Assembly (NCBI GenBank): GCA_024434115.1
Contig: QMIT01000005.1
Coordinates: forward strand, 310,001-374,000
Source: Chloroflexota bacterium
GTDB lineage: Bacteria > Chloroflexota > Anaerolineae > Aggregatilineales > J027
Length of the DNA stretch: 64,000 nucleotides
Direction of reading: 5' to 3'
The position numbers and the translations under genes are program-made. The number at the start of each line of letters is the position of its first letter. Position 1 is the first letter of the stretch. Below the pieces are notes generated by a model, which worked only from the letters and a program-made list of their open reading frames with translations, was not told the DNA's origin and did not search any database. Positions 54,550-63,459 of this stretch are shown piece after piece.

Positions 54550-55144
54550 CGGACGACTCCTTATGTAGACCATGCAAAATGAGCTTGACCATATGTGTTT
54601 TCCATTCTTCATCACTCAGCGTGCCCAATAAGAAAGGTGGCATCACGTTACCCGTCATGACAAAGCCGAAAATTTGCATCGCCATGAACCGCATAACCAC
54701 TGGAAAAGGCAAATCTTGGCGCACCCCCTCCAATGTCGTCAACGGTTCAAACATGCCAGCGATGCGGGCTTGTAATTCGGTGATTAGGGCATGAATATGT
54801 ATCGCCTCAAATTCCAAATAATCAAGCATGGCTAACTGGACAAAACTCAGGTGGCGGCGCATATAATCGGTCATATTGCGAAACAGCCTGTCTATAAATT
54901 CGGGTGCCGTGTCCCCCTGCGTGGTCTCAATGAGATGAATTATTTCTGGGTAGGGACTGCGATATTCCAACAAGCCCTTAAAGATGCTCTCCTTATCTAA
55001 GAAATGGTTGTACAACCCCGCCACTGATTTGTATCCGGCGGCGCTGGCAATATCGCGCATACTGGTCGCGCTGTAGCCTTTTTCCAAGATTAGCTTTTCG
55101 GCGGCCTCCAAAATCACCACCGCGCTCTGGGCAAATTCCGTCAT
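54530..55144 (-). CDS. TetR family repressor of the ABC exporter
   Basis: The 204-residue protein has an N-terminal TetR HTH (AVVILEAAEKLILEKGYSATSMRDIASAAGYKSVAGLYNHFLDKESIFKGLL as consecutive blocks) and a helical C-terminal ligand domain. ATG 55144 is chosen with GGAG 12 bases upstream. The ATG at 55183 belongs to the palindromic operator and has no ribosome binding site. As first gene of tetR-ATPase-permease it should repress its own operon until a substrate binds. Confidence 0.85.
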   Translation of the reverse strand: MTEFAQSAVVILEAAEKLILEKGYSATSMRDIASAAGYKSVAGLYNHFLDKESIFKGLLEYRSPYPEIIHLIETTQGDTAPEFIDRLFRNMTDYMRRHLSFVQLAMLDYLEFEAIHIHALITELQARIAGMFEPLTTLEGVRQDLPFPVVMRFMAMQIFGFVMTGNVMPPFLLGTLSDEEWKTHMVKLILHGLHKESSDDQSGK

Positions 55145-55163
55145 CGTTGATTGATGCTCCTTT

Positions 55164-55183
55164 ATGAACGAACGTTCGTTCAT
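55164..55183. promoter_or_regulatory. Perfect palindromic TetR-type operator
   Basis: The 20-bp sequence, centred on GAACGAACGTTCGTTC, is a perfect palindrome located 20 bp upstream of the chosen tetR start. The motif is typical of TetR-family operators. It lies in the transcript leader or at the promoter of the tetR-ABC operon. Confidence 0.85.
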
Positions 55184-55268
55184 GTTCTAAGATAATCCTA
55201 ATCGTGTGAGATGTCAAGCGGGATTGGGTACAATAGGTTTACGGAAGCAAAGTTAGGGAGGAATACTA

Positions 55269-57080
55269 TTGACCGACACCAACGCCACTTATCGCATGAT
55301 ACTGGCTCTGACCGATATGGAATCAGCCGGGGCATGGGTAACACTCGCCCTCAATCTGCTGCCGCCCGGTGGTGAACTTCACCTCATTGGCCTCGTCACC
55401 ATTCCCGAAGGCACCTCACTCAGCGAGGGCGCGACCCCGGCTCAACAATGGCGAGACACCTTTAGCCCATTTGCGGCCAGCCACCCCGAAATCCATGATG
55501 AGGTCAAGGTGCGGGTAGACTATCAGCCAATGGCACGGGTGATCGAAGATTGCACCAGCTACGCCGCAAACTTGCTGCTGATCCAGTGGCATGGCGATGC
55601 GACGACGGGCGGCTGGTCAACCGAACAACTCTTGCAGCAAACCCCCTGCGATCTGGTCTTGGTACATGGCACATTCTGGCAAAAAAGCGGTCCTGTCCTG
55701 CTGAGTTTGCGTGGTGGCCCCAATCTAACCCTCGGTTTTGAAGTCGCCCGAACGCTGGCCGAATCGGATTCGATCACCCTGTTTCATGCTGCCGACAGCC
55801 CCCGCTGGGCACCCGACTTGGATTTGCTGACCGCCAGCGCCCCCGAGATTGGACGGGTCGTCACTGCGACGGGGCATGTTGAACGGGGCATTCTCCGCGA
55901 AGCCGCCGGACACCGCGCCATCGTCTTAGGAGCATCGTTTGCTGGTCCCAGTCCACTGATGGAACATTTAACCCAGCAGGCCAATACCGTGCTGGTGGTC
56001 GTCCGCGCCAAGCAGCAAGAGCCAATATCCTTTCATGCCCCCCGTCGTGGGTTATTTGGTCGCCGCCGCCCTGCCTCACAACCACCGGAAAAACCGCCGG
56101 AAGAGCTTTCAACCCGCGTAGACCGTTGGTTTGCCGAAAATACCTTTCACAGTAATGAATTTGCCGACCTCGCTACCTTGATGGCCCTCAAAGAAAAACA
56201 GGGCGTGACCATCAGCATCGGCCTGCCCGCCCTCAATGAAGAAGAAACGGTTGGGAAGGTGATTAGCACTATCAAAAAAGCCTTCATGGACGACCTGCCA
56301 TTGGTGGATGAAATCGTGCTGATTGACAGCCTCTCCACCGATAACACTGTTGCGATTGCCGAATCTTTATGTGTGCCGGTGCATAAACACCCCGAAATCT
56401 TGGCCGAAGTCGGCAGTTATCGTGGCAAAGGCGAGGCGCTCTGGAAAAGCCTCTATGCCCTCAAAGGTGACATTGTGGCGTGGATAGATACCGACATCAC
56501 CAACATCCATCCCCGCTTTATTTACGGGATTTTAGGGCCACTGCTCAAACGACCCGATATACAATATGTCAAAGGCTTCTATCAGCGGCCTATCAAAGTA
56601 GGGGAGCAGTTGCAGGCCTATGGTGGGGGGCGTGTCACCGAATTGGTCGCCCGCCCATGGTTGAATTTGTTCTATCCCGAACTTTCCGGCATCGTACAGC
56701 CGCTTTCCGGTGAATATGCCGGACGACGCAAGGCATTGGAACAAGTGCCCTTTTTCAGCGGCTATGGGGTAGAAACAGGCCTGCTCCTAGATTTGCTCGA
56801 CCTCTATGGATTAGATGGCATCGCCCAGACCGATTTGGAGGAACGGGTGCATCACAATCAGCCATTGGTCGGCCTCAGCAAAATGTCCTTTGCGATTTTG
56901 CAGGTGTTCATCATGCGCCTCGACAAACGTTATGGTGTCCAGTTATTAGACAAAGCCAACCGCACCATGAAAATGGTGGCCTATGGGCCGGAGCGTTTTG
57001 CGTTGGATGTGGCCGAAATTGGTGATATTGAGCGCCCACCCATGAACACCCTCCCGGCCTATCGGCAGAAATTTGGTTAG
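55269..57080 (+). CDS. gpgS: Glucosyl-3-phosphoglycerate synthase with N-terminal universal-stress-like domains
   Basis: The 603-residue protein combines two universal-stress-protein-like domains (about 5-130 and 135-258; ILVLGASFAGPSPLMEHLTQQANTVLVVVR in the second) with a GT81 catalytic domain (about 310-603). GpgS marks are ISIGLPALNEEETVGKVI, IDTDITNIHPRF (DxD), GGGRVTELVARPWLNLFYPELSG and PLSGEYAGRR...SGYGVE. It should form glucosyl-3-phosphoglycerate from NDP-glucose and 3-phosphoglycerate. The start is TTG 55269 with GGGAGG seven bases upstream. The fusion suggests stress-linked activity. Confidence 0.87.
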   Translation: MTDTNATYRMILALTDMESAGAWVTLALNLLPPGGELHLIGLVTIPEGTSLSEGATPAQQWRDTFSPFAASHPEIHDEVKVRVDYQPMARVIEDCTSYAANLLLIQWHGDATTGGWSTEQLLQQTPCDLVLVHGTFWQKSGPVLLSLRGGPNLTLGFEVARTLAESDSITLFHAADSPRWAPDLDLLTASAPEIGRVVTATGHVERGILREAAGHRAIVLGASFAGPSPLMEHLTQQANTVLVVVRAKQQEPISFHAPRRGLFGRRRPASQPPEKPPEELSTRVDRWFAENTFHSNEFADLATLMALKEKQGVTISIGLPALNEEETVGKVISTIKKAFMDDLPLVDEIVLIDSLSTDNTVAIAESLCVPVHKHPEILAEVGSYRGKGEALWKSLYALKGDIVAWIDTDITNIHPRFIYGILGPLLKRPDIQYVKGFYQRPIKVGEQLQAYGGGRVTELVARPWLNLFYPELSGIVQPLSGEYAGRRKALEQVPFFSGYGVETGLLLDLLDLYGLDGIAQTDLEERVHHNQPLVGLSKMSFAILQVFIMRLDKRYGVQLLDKANRTMKMVAYGPERFALDVAEIGDIERPPMNTLPAYRQKFG

Positions 57081-57178
57081 CACGCCAATCGGGGCAGAGA
57101 GAACGAATGGGTCTATGGCGGGGAATTCCATTGCAAACACCCTTGATACGGAATTTTAAATAAGGGAGTATTCACCCA

Positions 57179-58297
57179 ATGCGGGAAATATTCAGGCTGA
57201 TTCTGTGGATTGGTGGTGTAGCACTCATCATAATAAGTGGCAGTTTAGCGCTTGCTCGGCGTGCCCCCCCTCAGAGCAGAGAGATTGTCTATATAGCGCA
57301 GAATGCTATGTTACATCTGATGAATATAGAGAATAAAAGGCAGTTGCGCTTAACCCGTGACGAGTCTGTTTTGCCACCTGTTTGGTCGCCCGATGGGAAA
57401 TGGGTTTATTTTAGCAATAATTGGGATATATACCGTGTGCGGTCTGATGGCGCTGACCTAAAACTCCTTAGCAGAGGTGGCGTGCCGGGTTTAGATAAAT
57501 TATTTGTGAAAGCGTCACCAAATGGCGAATGGATAAGTTATCTTGGCGACGTTGTAGATTCGTCAACATGGGAGCTTTTTGTAATGCGCCCTGATGGGAG
57601 CGAGTTGCGACAACTCACCACATCTGAGGCTGGATACTATATTAGAGACTATTGGTGGTCGCCCGATGGAAACCAACTACTATTCCATACTGAACTCATA
57701 GATTCAAGCACAGCTTTTCTTGAGGGGCGTATCATTAATGTTGATGGAACGGGTCTGTTTCGTTTGCCAAGCGGGTATCGCCCCGTTGGTTGGTCATCCA
57801 AGAATAACGAGGTGCTTTGTGTTTCTTATAATGAGAATGACCAATCGTTTGTGGCAATGCGGACTGATGGGAGCCATATACGAGAAATACCTGTAACGAC
57901 CCATTACATTTATCAACCAACAGTATCTCCCAATGGTCAATCCATTATTTTTGCCCAGCCTAATTTGAGGGCGGCAGGTTATTCGATTTACCGCCTCTCT
58001 ACAAATGGGCAGCATCTTGAAACACTGGCAGATGATTTCGATAATGCTTTAGCGTTCGTCTGGTCATCGGACAGTCAATGGATAGCGTTTGCCGGAGAAA
58101 AAGATGGTCAATCGGGCTTGTATATTATGAAAGTAGATGGCAGCACTTATCAATATCTTGCCCCACTCGATTTTCACACGGTCTATTTGGGTTTTGCATG
58201 GCGGCCTGTCATCAATTTGGCATGGAATCTATGGTGGCATCTCTTGGGGGGAGTGGGCATAATCGTCATGGGAAGCTATTGGCGTCGAGCGCATTAG
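57179..58297 (+). CDS. Membrane-anchored TolB-like propeller protein
   Basis: The 372-residue protein starts with an N-terminal membrane helix (LILWIGGVALIIISGSLALA) and ends with a second (WWHLLGGVGIIVMGSYW). Between them is a six-bladed PD40 propeller: VWSPDGKWVYFSN, KASPNGEWISYLG, WWSPDGNQLLFHT, TVSPNGQSIIFAQ and VWSSDSQWIAFAG. Such proteins bind other envelope proteins or sugars. AAGGGAG lies ten bases before the ATG. It sits between gpgS and a phosphorylase fragment, and its role is unknown. Confidence 0.78.
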   Translation: MREIFRLILWIGGVALIIISGSLALARRAPPQSREIVYIAQNAMLHLMNIENKRQLRLTRDESVLPPVWSPDGKWVYFSNNWDIYRVRSDGADLKLLSRGGVPGLDKLFVKASPNGEWISYLGDVVDSSTWELFVMRPDGSELRQLTTSEAGYYIRDYWWSPDGNQLLFHTELIDSSTAFLEGRIINVDGTGLFRLPSGYRPVGWSSKNNEVLCVSYNENDQSFVAMRTDGSHIREIPVTTHYIYQPTVSPNGQSIIFAQPNLRAAGYSIYRLSTNGQHLETLADDFDNALAFVWSSDSQWIAFAGEKDGQSGLYIMKVDGSTYQYLAPLDFHTVYLGFAWRPVINLAWNLWWHLLGGVGIIVMGSYWRRAH

Positions 58298-58343
58298 TCC
58301 CGCATGTTCTATCCCTATATCCATGGAATGCGAGAAAATGACG

Positions 58344-58449
58344 ATGAGCGAGACCACTTTCAACCACTCGAATTCTTATACGGTGCTGACCAAGCCAAAT
58401 CCGTTTATGAGGCGGTTCACCAATTGATGAAAGCCGCCCACATCACGGT
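58344..58449 (+). pseudogene. Frameshifted partial copy of the GH13 phosphorylase gene start
   Basis: From ATG 58344 the DNA matches the first 35 codons of the intact gene at 59954 (EFLYGADQAKSVYEAVHQLMKAAHIT), but one base is lost at the CAC-CTC position so the frame shifts. The similarity ends at about 58449, just before the ribosome binding site of the next gene. It is a duplicated, dead 5' end. Confidence 0.75.
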
Positions 58450-58472
58450 AGACATACAGAGGAGAGACACGA

Positions 58473-59849
58473 ATGCGAAAATTTATGCTGCCTATCATGC
58501 TGCTCATCTTGTTGATCGGCGCATTCAATCCCACGCCCAGCCATGCCCAAGACGATACGGCCCTTTGGTTTTGGGCCACCACACCGGATGGTTTAGTCGC
58601 CTATACACTGGACGGGCAGATCAATGTGCTGACCGATGATGCGGTGCTGCAAAACGTCACATTTCCGGGGACACGCCTCGCCGCTGATTCCGCCCTGATT
58701 TTTGATGATGAAAATCGTGTGGTCTATCGGGTGACATCAACCACCATCACAACCTCGGCCCCATTGGATGAGCAGTTTGATGTCTTTCGCCCCCTGCAAT
58801 ATCGGCACCCCTATGTATTGTTCACCGGGGTACGGGTTTTCCCTTCTGCCGGGATTTTGAACGTCGAAACAATGGAAGTCAGCCCTTTGACTGGTTTCGT
58901 TTTTCCACACGCCCCTCACATTGTTTTTTTGGATGACACCACCCTCCGCTACTACAGCTATGCTGATGCCGCACCGGGGAATGACACTCCCAGTACCCTT
59001 TGGGAACGGGATTTGGTGACAGGCGAGGAAACCCCCCTGTTAAATTTCGACTATGGCAGCTACCGAGTCTTTTACAGCCAAGACGGACAGCAGTGGTGGG
59101 TCGTGGGGCTATTCGATCCCGACACTCAAATGACCGAGGAGATCACAACCTATGGCGATGTAAATCCGGATGTCACCACCGCCGTACAAAATCTCGATAG
59201 CATCGTGAAATATGATTGGGTTGTAACGATGGATGCTTTTTGCGAAGCGGATTGCCCTGTTAGCATTTCGCCGCTCGCTGGGGGTGAAGCCCGCACCTTT
59301 ACCCTGCCCACCAATAATTCGGGCCAATTCCCAGTGATCCAAACAGTTCTAGATGATGGGACACTGCTGCTGTATCACATTTCCTCGGAGACCCTCTATC
59401 GCCTTGACCCGTCCGGCAATCTCTTGGAATTGGGGCAAGCGGATACCCTGCATATGACCCCATTCTTACCCCCTCCCACAACGCAGTGGCTGGTTACGGT
59501 CAACGAGCAAGAAGACGGGAGTTTCACCTACCGGCTATGGGATTTCGCTGCGGGTGAGTTGATACAGGAAGCACCACTAGAGAACTTTATTGGCATCACC
59601 TATAGCACCAACAGTGTGTTACTGGTCAATGGCCGCTATTTCAGCCTTTACACGGGTGATACGATGTACGATCTGAGTGCCCATCCGGGTCGTTTTTTCC
59701 AGCCGCTCGCCAAGGCGCAGACCCTATATTGGGGCAGCCCGGATGAACCAAGTGGCATCTATCTTTATGATGCGCCCAGCGACACGTTGACCATGCTGGT
59801 GCCGGAGGGTCAACCGATACGTTTGGCCGAGTTATCACCAGTGAATTAG
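58473..59849 (+). CDS. Secreted propeller-like protein
   Basis: The 458-residue exported protein has a signal peptide (FMLPIMLLILLIGAFNPTPSHA) and repeated beta-blade elements such as DGLVAYTLDGQINVL, YRVFYSQDGQQWWVVG and YRLDPSGNLLELG. It lacks catalytic motifs and is probably a binding protein. GGAGAGACACGA precedes the ATG. It lies between two copies of the same 105-bp sequence, so the locus has been rearranged. Confidence 0.72.
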   Translation: MRKFMLPIMLLILLIGAFNPTPSHAQDDTALWFWATTPDGLVAYTLDGQINVLTDDAVLQNVTFPGTRLAADSALIFDDENRVVYRVTSTTITTSAPLDEQFDVFRPLQYRHPYVLFTGVRVFPSAGILNVETMEVSPLTGFVFPHAPHIVFLDDTTLRYYSYADAAPGNDTPSTLWERDLVTGEETPLLNFDYGSYRVFYSQDGQQWWVVGLFDPDTQMTEEITTYGDVNPDVTTAVQNLDSIVKYDWVVTMDAFCEADCPVSISPLAGGEARTFTLPTNNSGQFPVIQTVLDDGTLLLYHISSETLYRLDPSGNLLELGQADTLHMTPFLPPPTTQWLVTVNEQEDGSFTYRLWDFAAGELIQEAPLENFIGITYSTNSVLLVNGRYFSLYTGDTMYDLSAHPGRFFQPLAKAQTLYWGSPDEPSGIYLYDAPSDTLTMLVPEGQPIRLAELSPVN

Positions 59850-59953
59850 GGCAATGCTGTCGGCAAGAACGATAAAAATGGGTAACATTCAGGAATCCCC
59901 GCCAATCTTACATTCTTGTATAAAGGGGTCATACTGGGATACCGAGATCATTC

Positions 59954-61654
59954 ATGAGTGACACCATCTATAACCACCTCGAATTTCTGTACGGCGCTGA
60001 CCAAGCCCAATCCGTTTATGAGGCGGTTCAGCAATTGATGAAAGCCGCCCATATCACGGCCAGCAAAACGCCTGCGCATATGCCACGTGTCTCCAATCGG
60101 GATGTCACCCTGATTACCTATGCCGACAGTTTACAGCGCGATGGCGAACGCCCACTCCAGACTTTGGCGGGCTTTGTTGAACGCCGTCTCAAAGGGTGGA
60201 TTTCAACCGTCCATATCCTGCCTTTTTATCCGTATTCCTCCGATGACGGCTTCTCGGTCATGGATTATTACGCGGTCAATCCGGCGGTGGGCGAGTGGGG
60301 CGACATTCAGCGCCTGAATAAATCCGTTAAGCTGATGTTCGACCTTGTGATTAACCACGCCTCCGCCCAGAGTGAGTGGTTCAAACGCTGGCTGGCGGAT
60401 GATCCCGAATTTGCTGGATTATTCCTGACCGCCGACCCCAACGCTGATACCAGCAGTGTCACCCGTCCGCGCACTTCGCCCCTATTGACGCCCTTCCAAA
60501 AAAACAATGGGGAAACGGCACATGTCTGGACGACCTTTAGCGCCGATCAGGTTGATTTTGATTTCGGCAACCCAGCTACCTTACTCAAAATGCTGGCGGT
60601 GCTGCTGTTTTATTGTGAGCAGGGCGCACTGGTCATCCGCCTCGATGCCATCGGCTATCTGTGGAAACAACTCGGCACGTCCTGTATCCATCTGCCCCAA
60701 ACCCACGCCGTCGTTCAATTAATGCGGGCCGTCCTCGATGCCATCGCGCCAGATGTGGTGCTGATTACCGAAACGAATGTGCCCCACGCCGAAAACGTCT
60801 CCTATTTTGGCGACGGTATGAATGAGGCCCAATTGGTCTACAATTTCACCCTGCCGCCCCTCTTACTTCACACGATGCTAACGGGCAAAACGCATAAATT
60901 ACGTGAATGGGTCAATACGCTGGACGCCACTTCCACGCGCACCACCTTTTTTAATTTCACCGCCTCGCATGATGGCATCGGGGTGCGTCCGGTGGAGGGG
61001 ATTCTCAATCCTATCGAGATAGATCACCTTTTGGGGCATGTCGAGTCGCGGGGTGGAAGGGTATCGTATAAAAGCAACACCGATGGCAGCAGCAGCCCCT
61101 ATGAATTAAACATCACCTATCTGGATGCCGTGATTAATCCACAGTTGAACGACGACATGCAAGCCCGCCAATTCTTGGCATCCCAAGCCGTGATGTTGGC
61201 GATTGCGGGTGTCCCGGCGGTTTATATCCACAGCCTACTGGGGTCGCACAACGATACCTATGCCGTTGAACGCCTCGGTTATAATCGCGCTATCAATCGC
61301 TCCAAACTCAATAGTGATGTCTTGGAAGCCGAACTGAAAAATCCGGCCACCTTCCGCGCCAAGATTTTTAACGGCTACCTCGACCTGATCCGTGCCCGTA
61401 CTCCACAGCCTGCCTTCCACCCCAACGCCTATCAAGAAGCGGTGGATTTGGGCAGTGATGGCGTGTTTGCCGTGCTGCGTGATGTCGGCGGTCAGCGCAT
61501 TGTTGCCATCCACAATTTAACCGCTACCCCCCAGCGTGTCCGGCTCAATAATGCCGATGTCAAGTCGGGCCGCTGCCTCAACAGTGGGCGCATTGTCGAA
61601 GGTGGTCAAACCCAACTTGCGCCGTTTGAGGTCTTGTGGTTAGAGGCGGATTAG
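59954..61654 (+). CDS. GH13_18 phosphorylase (sucrose or glucosylglycerate phosphorylase-like)
   Basis: The 566-residue GH13 enzyme has LPFYPYSSDDGFSVMDY, FDLVINHAS, VIRLDAIGYLWK with the nucleophile Asp, LITETNVPH with the acid/base Glu, and TASHDGIGVRP with the third Asp. This is the set of the sucrose phosphorylase subgroup (GH13_18). That subgroup includes glucosylglycerate phosphorylase. Because a gpgS gene lies 3 kb upstream, glucosylglycerate is the more likely substrate. No sugar transporter lies beside it. It is complete. Confidence 0.85.
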   Translation: MSDTIYNHLEFLYGADQAQSVYEAVQQLMKAAHITASKTPAHMPRVSNRDVTLITYADSLQRDGERPLQTLAGFVERRLKGWISTVHILPFYPYSSDDGFSVMDYYAVNPAVGEWGDIQRLNKSVKLMFDLVINHASAQSEWFKRWLADDPEFAGLFLTADPNADTSSVTRPRTSPLLTPFQKNNGETAHVWTTFSADQVDFDFGNPATLLKMLAVLLFYCEQGALVIRLDAIGYLWKQLGTSCIHLPQTHAVVQLMRAVLDAIAPDVVLITETNVPHAENVSYFGDGMNEAQLVYNFTLPPLLLHTMLTGKTHKLREWVNTLDATSTRTTFFNFTASHDGIGVRPVEGILNPIEIDHLLGHVESRGGRVSYKSNTDGSSSPYELNITYLDAVINPQLNDDMQARQFLASQAVMLAIAGVPAVYIHSLLGSHNDTYAVERLGYNRAINRSKLNSDVLEAELKNPATFRAKIFNGYLDLIRARTPQPAFHPNAYQEAVDLGSDGVFAVLRDVGGQRIVAIHNLTATPQRVRLNNADVKSGRCLNSGRIVEGGQTQLAPFEVLWLEAD

Positions 61655-61665
61655 GAGAATAATTA

Positions 61666-62010
61666 ATGGCTTCGGAGACGATTTCGGAGGCACTTAGCAA
61701 ACTTATCGCTGAAATAACCTATCTTGTGCAGCATCCGCGCATCCAACAAAAAACATGGGTCGCAAATGGCAAAAGATGGTTGCCGATCTTGGAAATCGTC
61801 CAAGCCGAAATCGTGACAGCCTCTACAGCAACAAATACTTCTAACGAAGCATATCAAGCCCTCATGGATATTTTTCCGCGACTCGGTCTCCGAATTCTGA
61901 AACGCGATACAGCGACATGGGGATATAGTTGGCATAATGAACCAATCAAGGGTGCTTACCCTTCCATCGCGCAGGCTGTTGAAGCCGCCCTAAAAGAACG
62001 ATTACCGTAA
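61666..62010 (+). CDS. Hypothetical small soluble protein
   Basis: The 114-residue protein includes LIAEITYLVQHPRIQQKTWVANG and the C-terminal WHNEPIKGAYPSIAQAVEAAL. It looks like an alpha/beta sensor-type fold without clear catalytic residues. AGGAG lies before the ATG, 12 bp after the phosphorylase stop, so it may be in the same operon. The family is not recognised. Confidence 0.6.
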   Translation: MASETISEALSKLIAEITYLVQHPRIQQKTWVANGKRWLPILEIVQAEIVTASTATNTSNEAYQALMDIFPRLGLRILKRDTATWGYSWHNEPIKGAYPSIAQAVEAALKERLP

Positions 62011-62106
62011 TTTTCCCATGTTATTAACAAGTTCCCATTTGAATGCCGGTTCTCTTTCCTATGTTCAGCATGGCGGATTTAGCCCCACCTATTAGTTGAA
62101 CGGGCC

Positions 62107-62694
62107 TCAATCCACCAATCCATGCAGCGCGGCATAGTACAGCAACATAATCGTTTTGCCATCCACGATCTCGCCCGTCTCAATCATCGCCAACGCTTGG
62201 ACGAGGGGCAGTTCCAAAATCTCGATTTCCTCTTGGTCAGACGCCAACCCGCCCCCATCATCCACCTTTGCATCCTCGCTGTATTCCGCCACAAAGAAAA
62301 ACAGCTTTTCCGTTACCGACCCCGGACTCATATACGACTCAAAAATCTTGCGGGGGGTCTCAATCCGATAGCCCGTCTCCTCCTCCGTTTCGCGCCGGAT
62401 GGATTCTTCGGGTGATTCTTCATCCAGCAACCCTGCGCAGGCTTCAATCATCATGCCGTGATAGCCATTCACATAGGTCGGATAGCGAAACTGGCGGGTT
62501 AGGATAACCGTCCCCTTTTCCCGATTATAGAGCAGGATAGTCGCGCCGTTGCCCCGATCATAGGTTTCGCGGGAATGGCGCTGCCATGTGCCGTCCTTGC
62601 GCTGATAATCATAGATGGTTTTTTTCAGCACAAACCAATCATCCGAAAGCGTCTGCACATCCACAATCTGAATCACCGGGGTTGTCACAAGCAT
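62107..62694 (-). CDS. NUDIX hydrolase (NudK/ADP-ribose pyrophosphatase-like)
   Basis: The 195-residue protein has a NUDIX box: GLLDEESPEESIRRETEEETGY (about residues 88-109) with the REx2EE core, preceded by VILTRQFRYPTYVNGYHGMMIEACAG and followed by YMSPGSVTEKLFFFVAEY. These are typical of ADP-sugar or GDP-mannose pyrophosphatases. It should cleave a nucleoside diphosphate sugar. ATG 62694. It faces away from the TPR-like gene. Confidence 0.88.
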   Translation of the reverse strand: MLVTTPVIQIVDVQTLSDDWFVLKKTIYDYQRKDGTWQRHSRETYDRGNGATILLYNREKGTVILTRQFRYPTYVNGYHGMMIEACAGLLDEESPEESIRRETEEETGYRIETPRKIFESYMSPGSVTEKLFFFVAEYSEDAKVDDGGGLASDQEEIEILELPLVQALAMIETGEIVDGKTIMLLYYAALHGLVD

Positions 62695-62841
62695 GGCTGT
62701 CCTCCAAAAGTTTCGATGGATGGGCTATTTTAAAAGGGTGGGGAGATGACCGGAAGCGCGTATTGCCTAACGCGGTGTACAATCTGTTGAGCAAACCCAC
62801 CATTTAATGTTCGGTTAAATGAACATATTTTAGGAGCAAGA

Positions 62842-63456
62842 ATGTCAAGAATTCGAGAGTTATTTCAGCAAGGGGACGAGTTATTTGATCGCTCGGATTT
62901 TGAAGGCGCAATCAAGATATTCGAGGAGGCGCTATTTCTCGATGAAGCATCCGACGAGGATACCCGCACAAAAGAGGCTATACTCGACACTCTTAATCAA
63001 GCCAGACGGTTTGCACATCTTATGATGCTTAAGCAATTGCTGGCGAAATTCCCTGATTCAATACCGCTTCAAAAAGACCATATCCGGTGGCATTTAGCGC
63101 ACTATCAGCCGGAAAGAGCCACCGAACTTTGTGATAACCTATTTGCCCAACTTGAGCAACAGGGTTCATCGCAGCAACCCTATTGGTTACGAATTGACGT
63201 AGCCCTCAAAAATGCTGTTCCAACACATTTGGCCCATGATTTCTTGTTCTTATGGGAGCATGTGCATCGTCCAAACGGAAAACGGCGATTCCTTGCGAGA
63301 ATGTTGGCGACCAGCGATGTACGCCTCCTACCCGCCTTTATTGAACTATCCCAACACCCCGATTTATCGCCTAATATCCGAGCCATCTTTATGCAAAAGG
63401 CCGAATCGCTCCAGCATTTGCAGCAAATTTTCGATACAGAATTGGCGGATGAATAA
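62842..63456 (+). CDS. TPR-like helical protein
   Basis: The 204-residue protein is all-helical: RELFQQGDELFDRSDFEGAIKIFEEALFLDE resembles a tetratricopeptide repeat, and later helices follow (PERATELCDNLFAQLEQQG). No enzymatic motif is seen. It starts ATG 62842 with AGGAG upstream and is 3 bp from the next gene, so the two are probably one operon. It may assemble protein complexes with that regulator. Confidence 0.65.
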   Translation: MSRIRELFQQGDELFDRSDFEGAIKIFEEALFLDEASDEDTRTKEAILDTLNQARRFAHLMMLKQLLAKFPDSIPLQKDHIRWHLAHYQPERATELCDNLFAQLEQQGSSQQPYWLRIDVALKNAVPTHLAHDFLFLWEHVHRPNGKRRFLARMLATSDVRLLPAFIELSQHPDLSPNIRAIFMQKAESLQHLQQIFDTELADE

Positions 63457-63459
63457 ACC

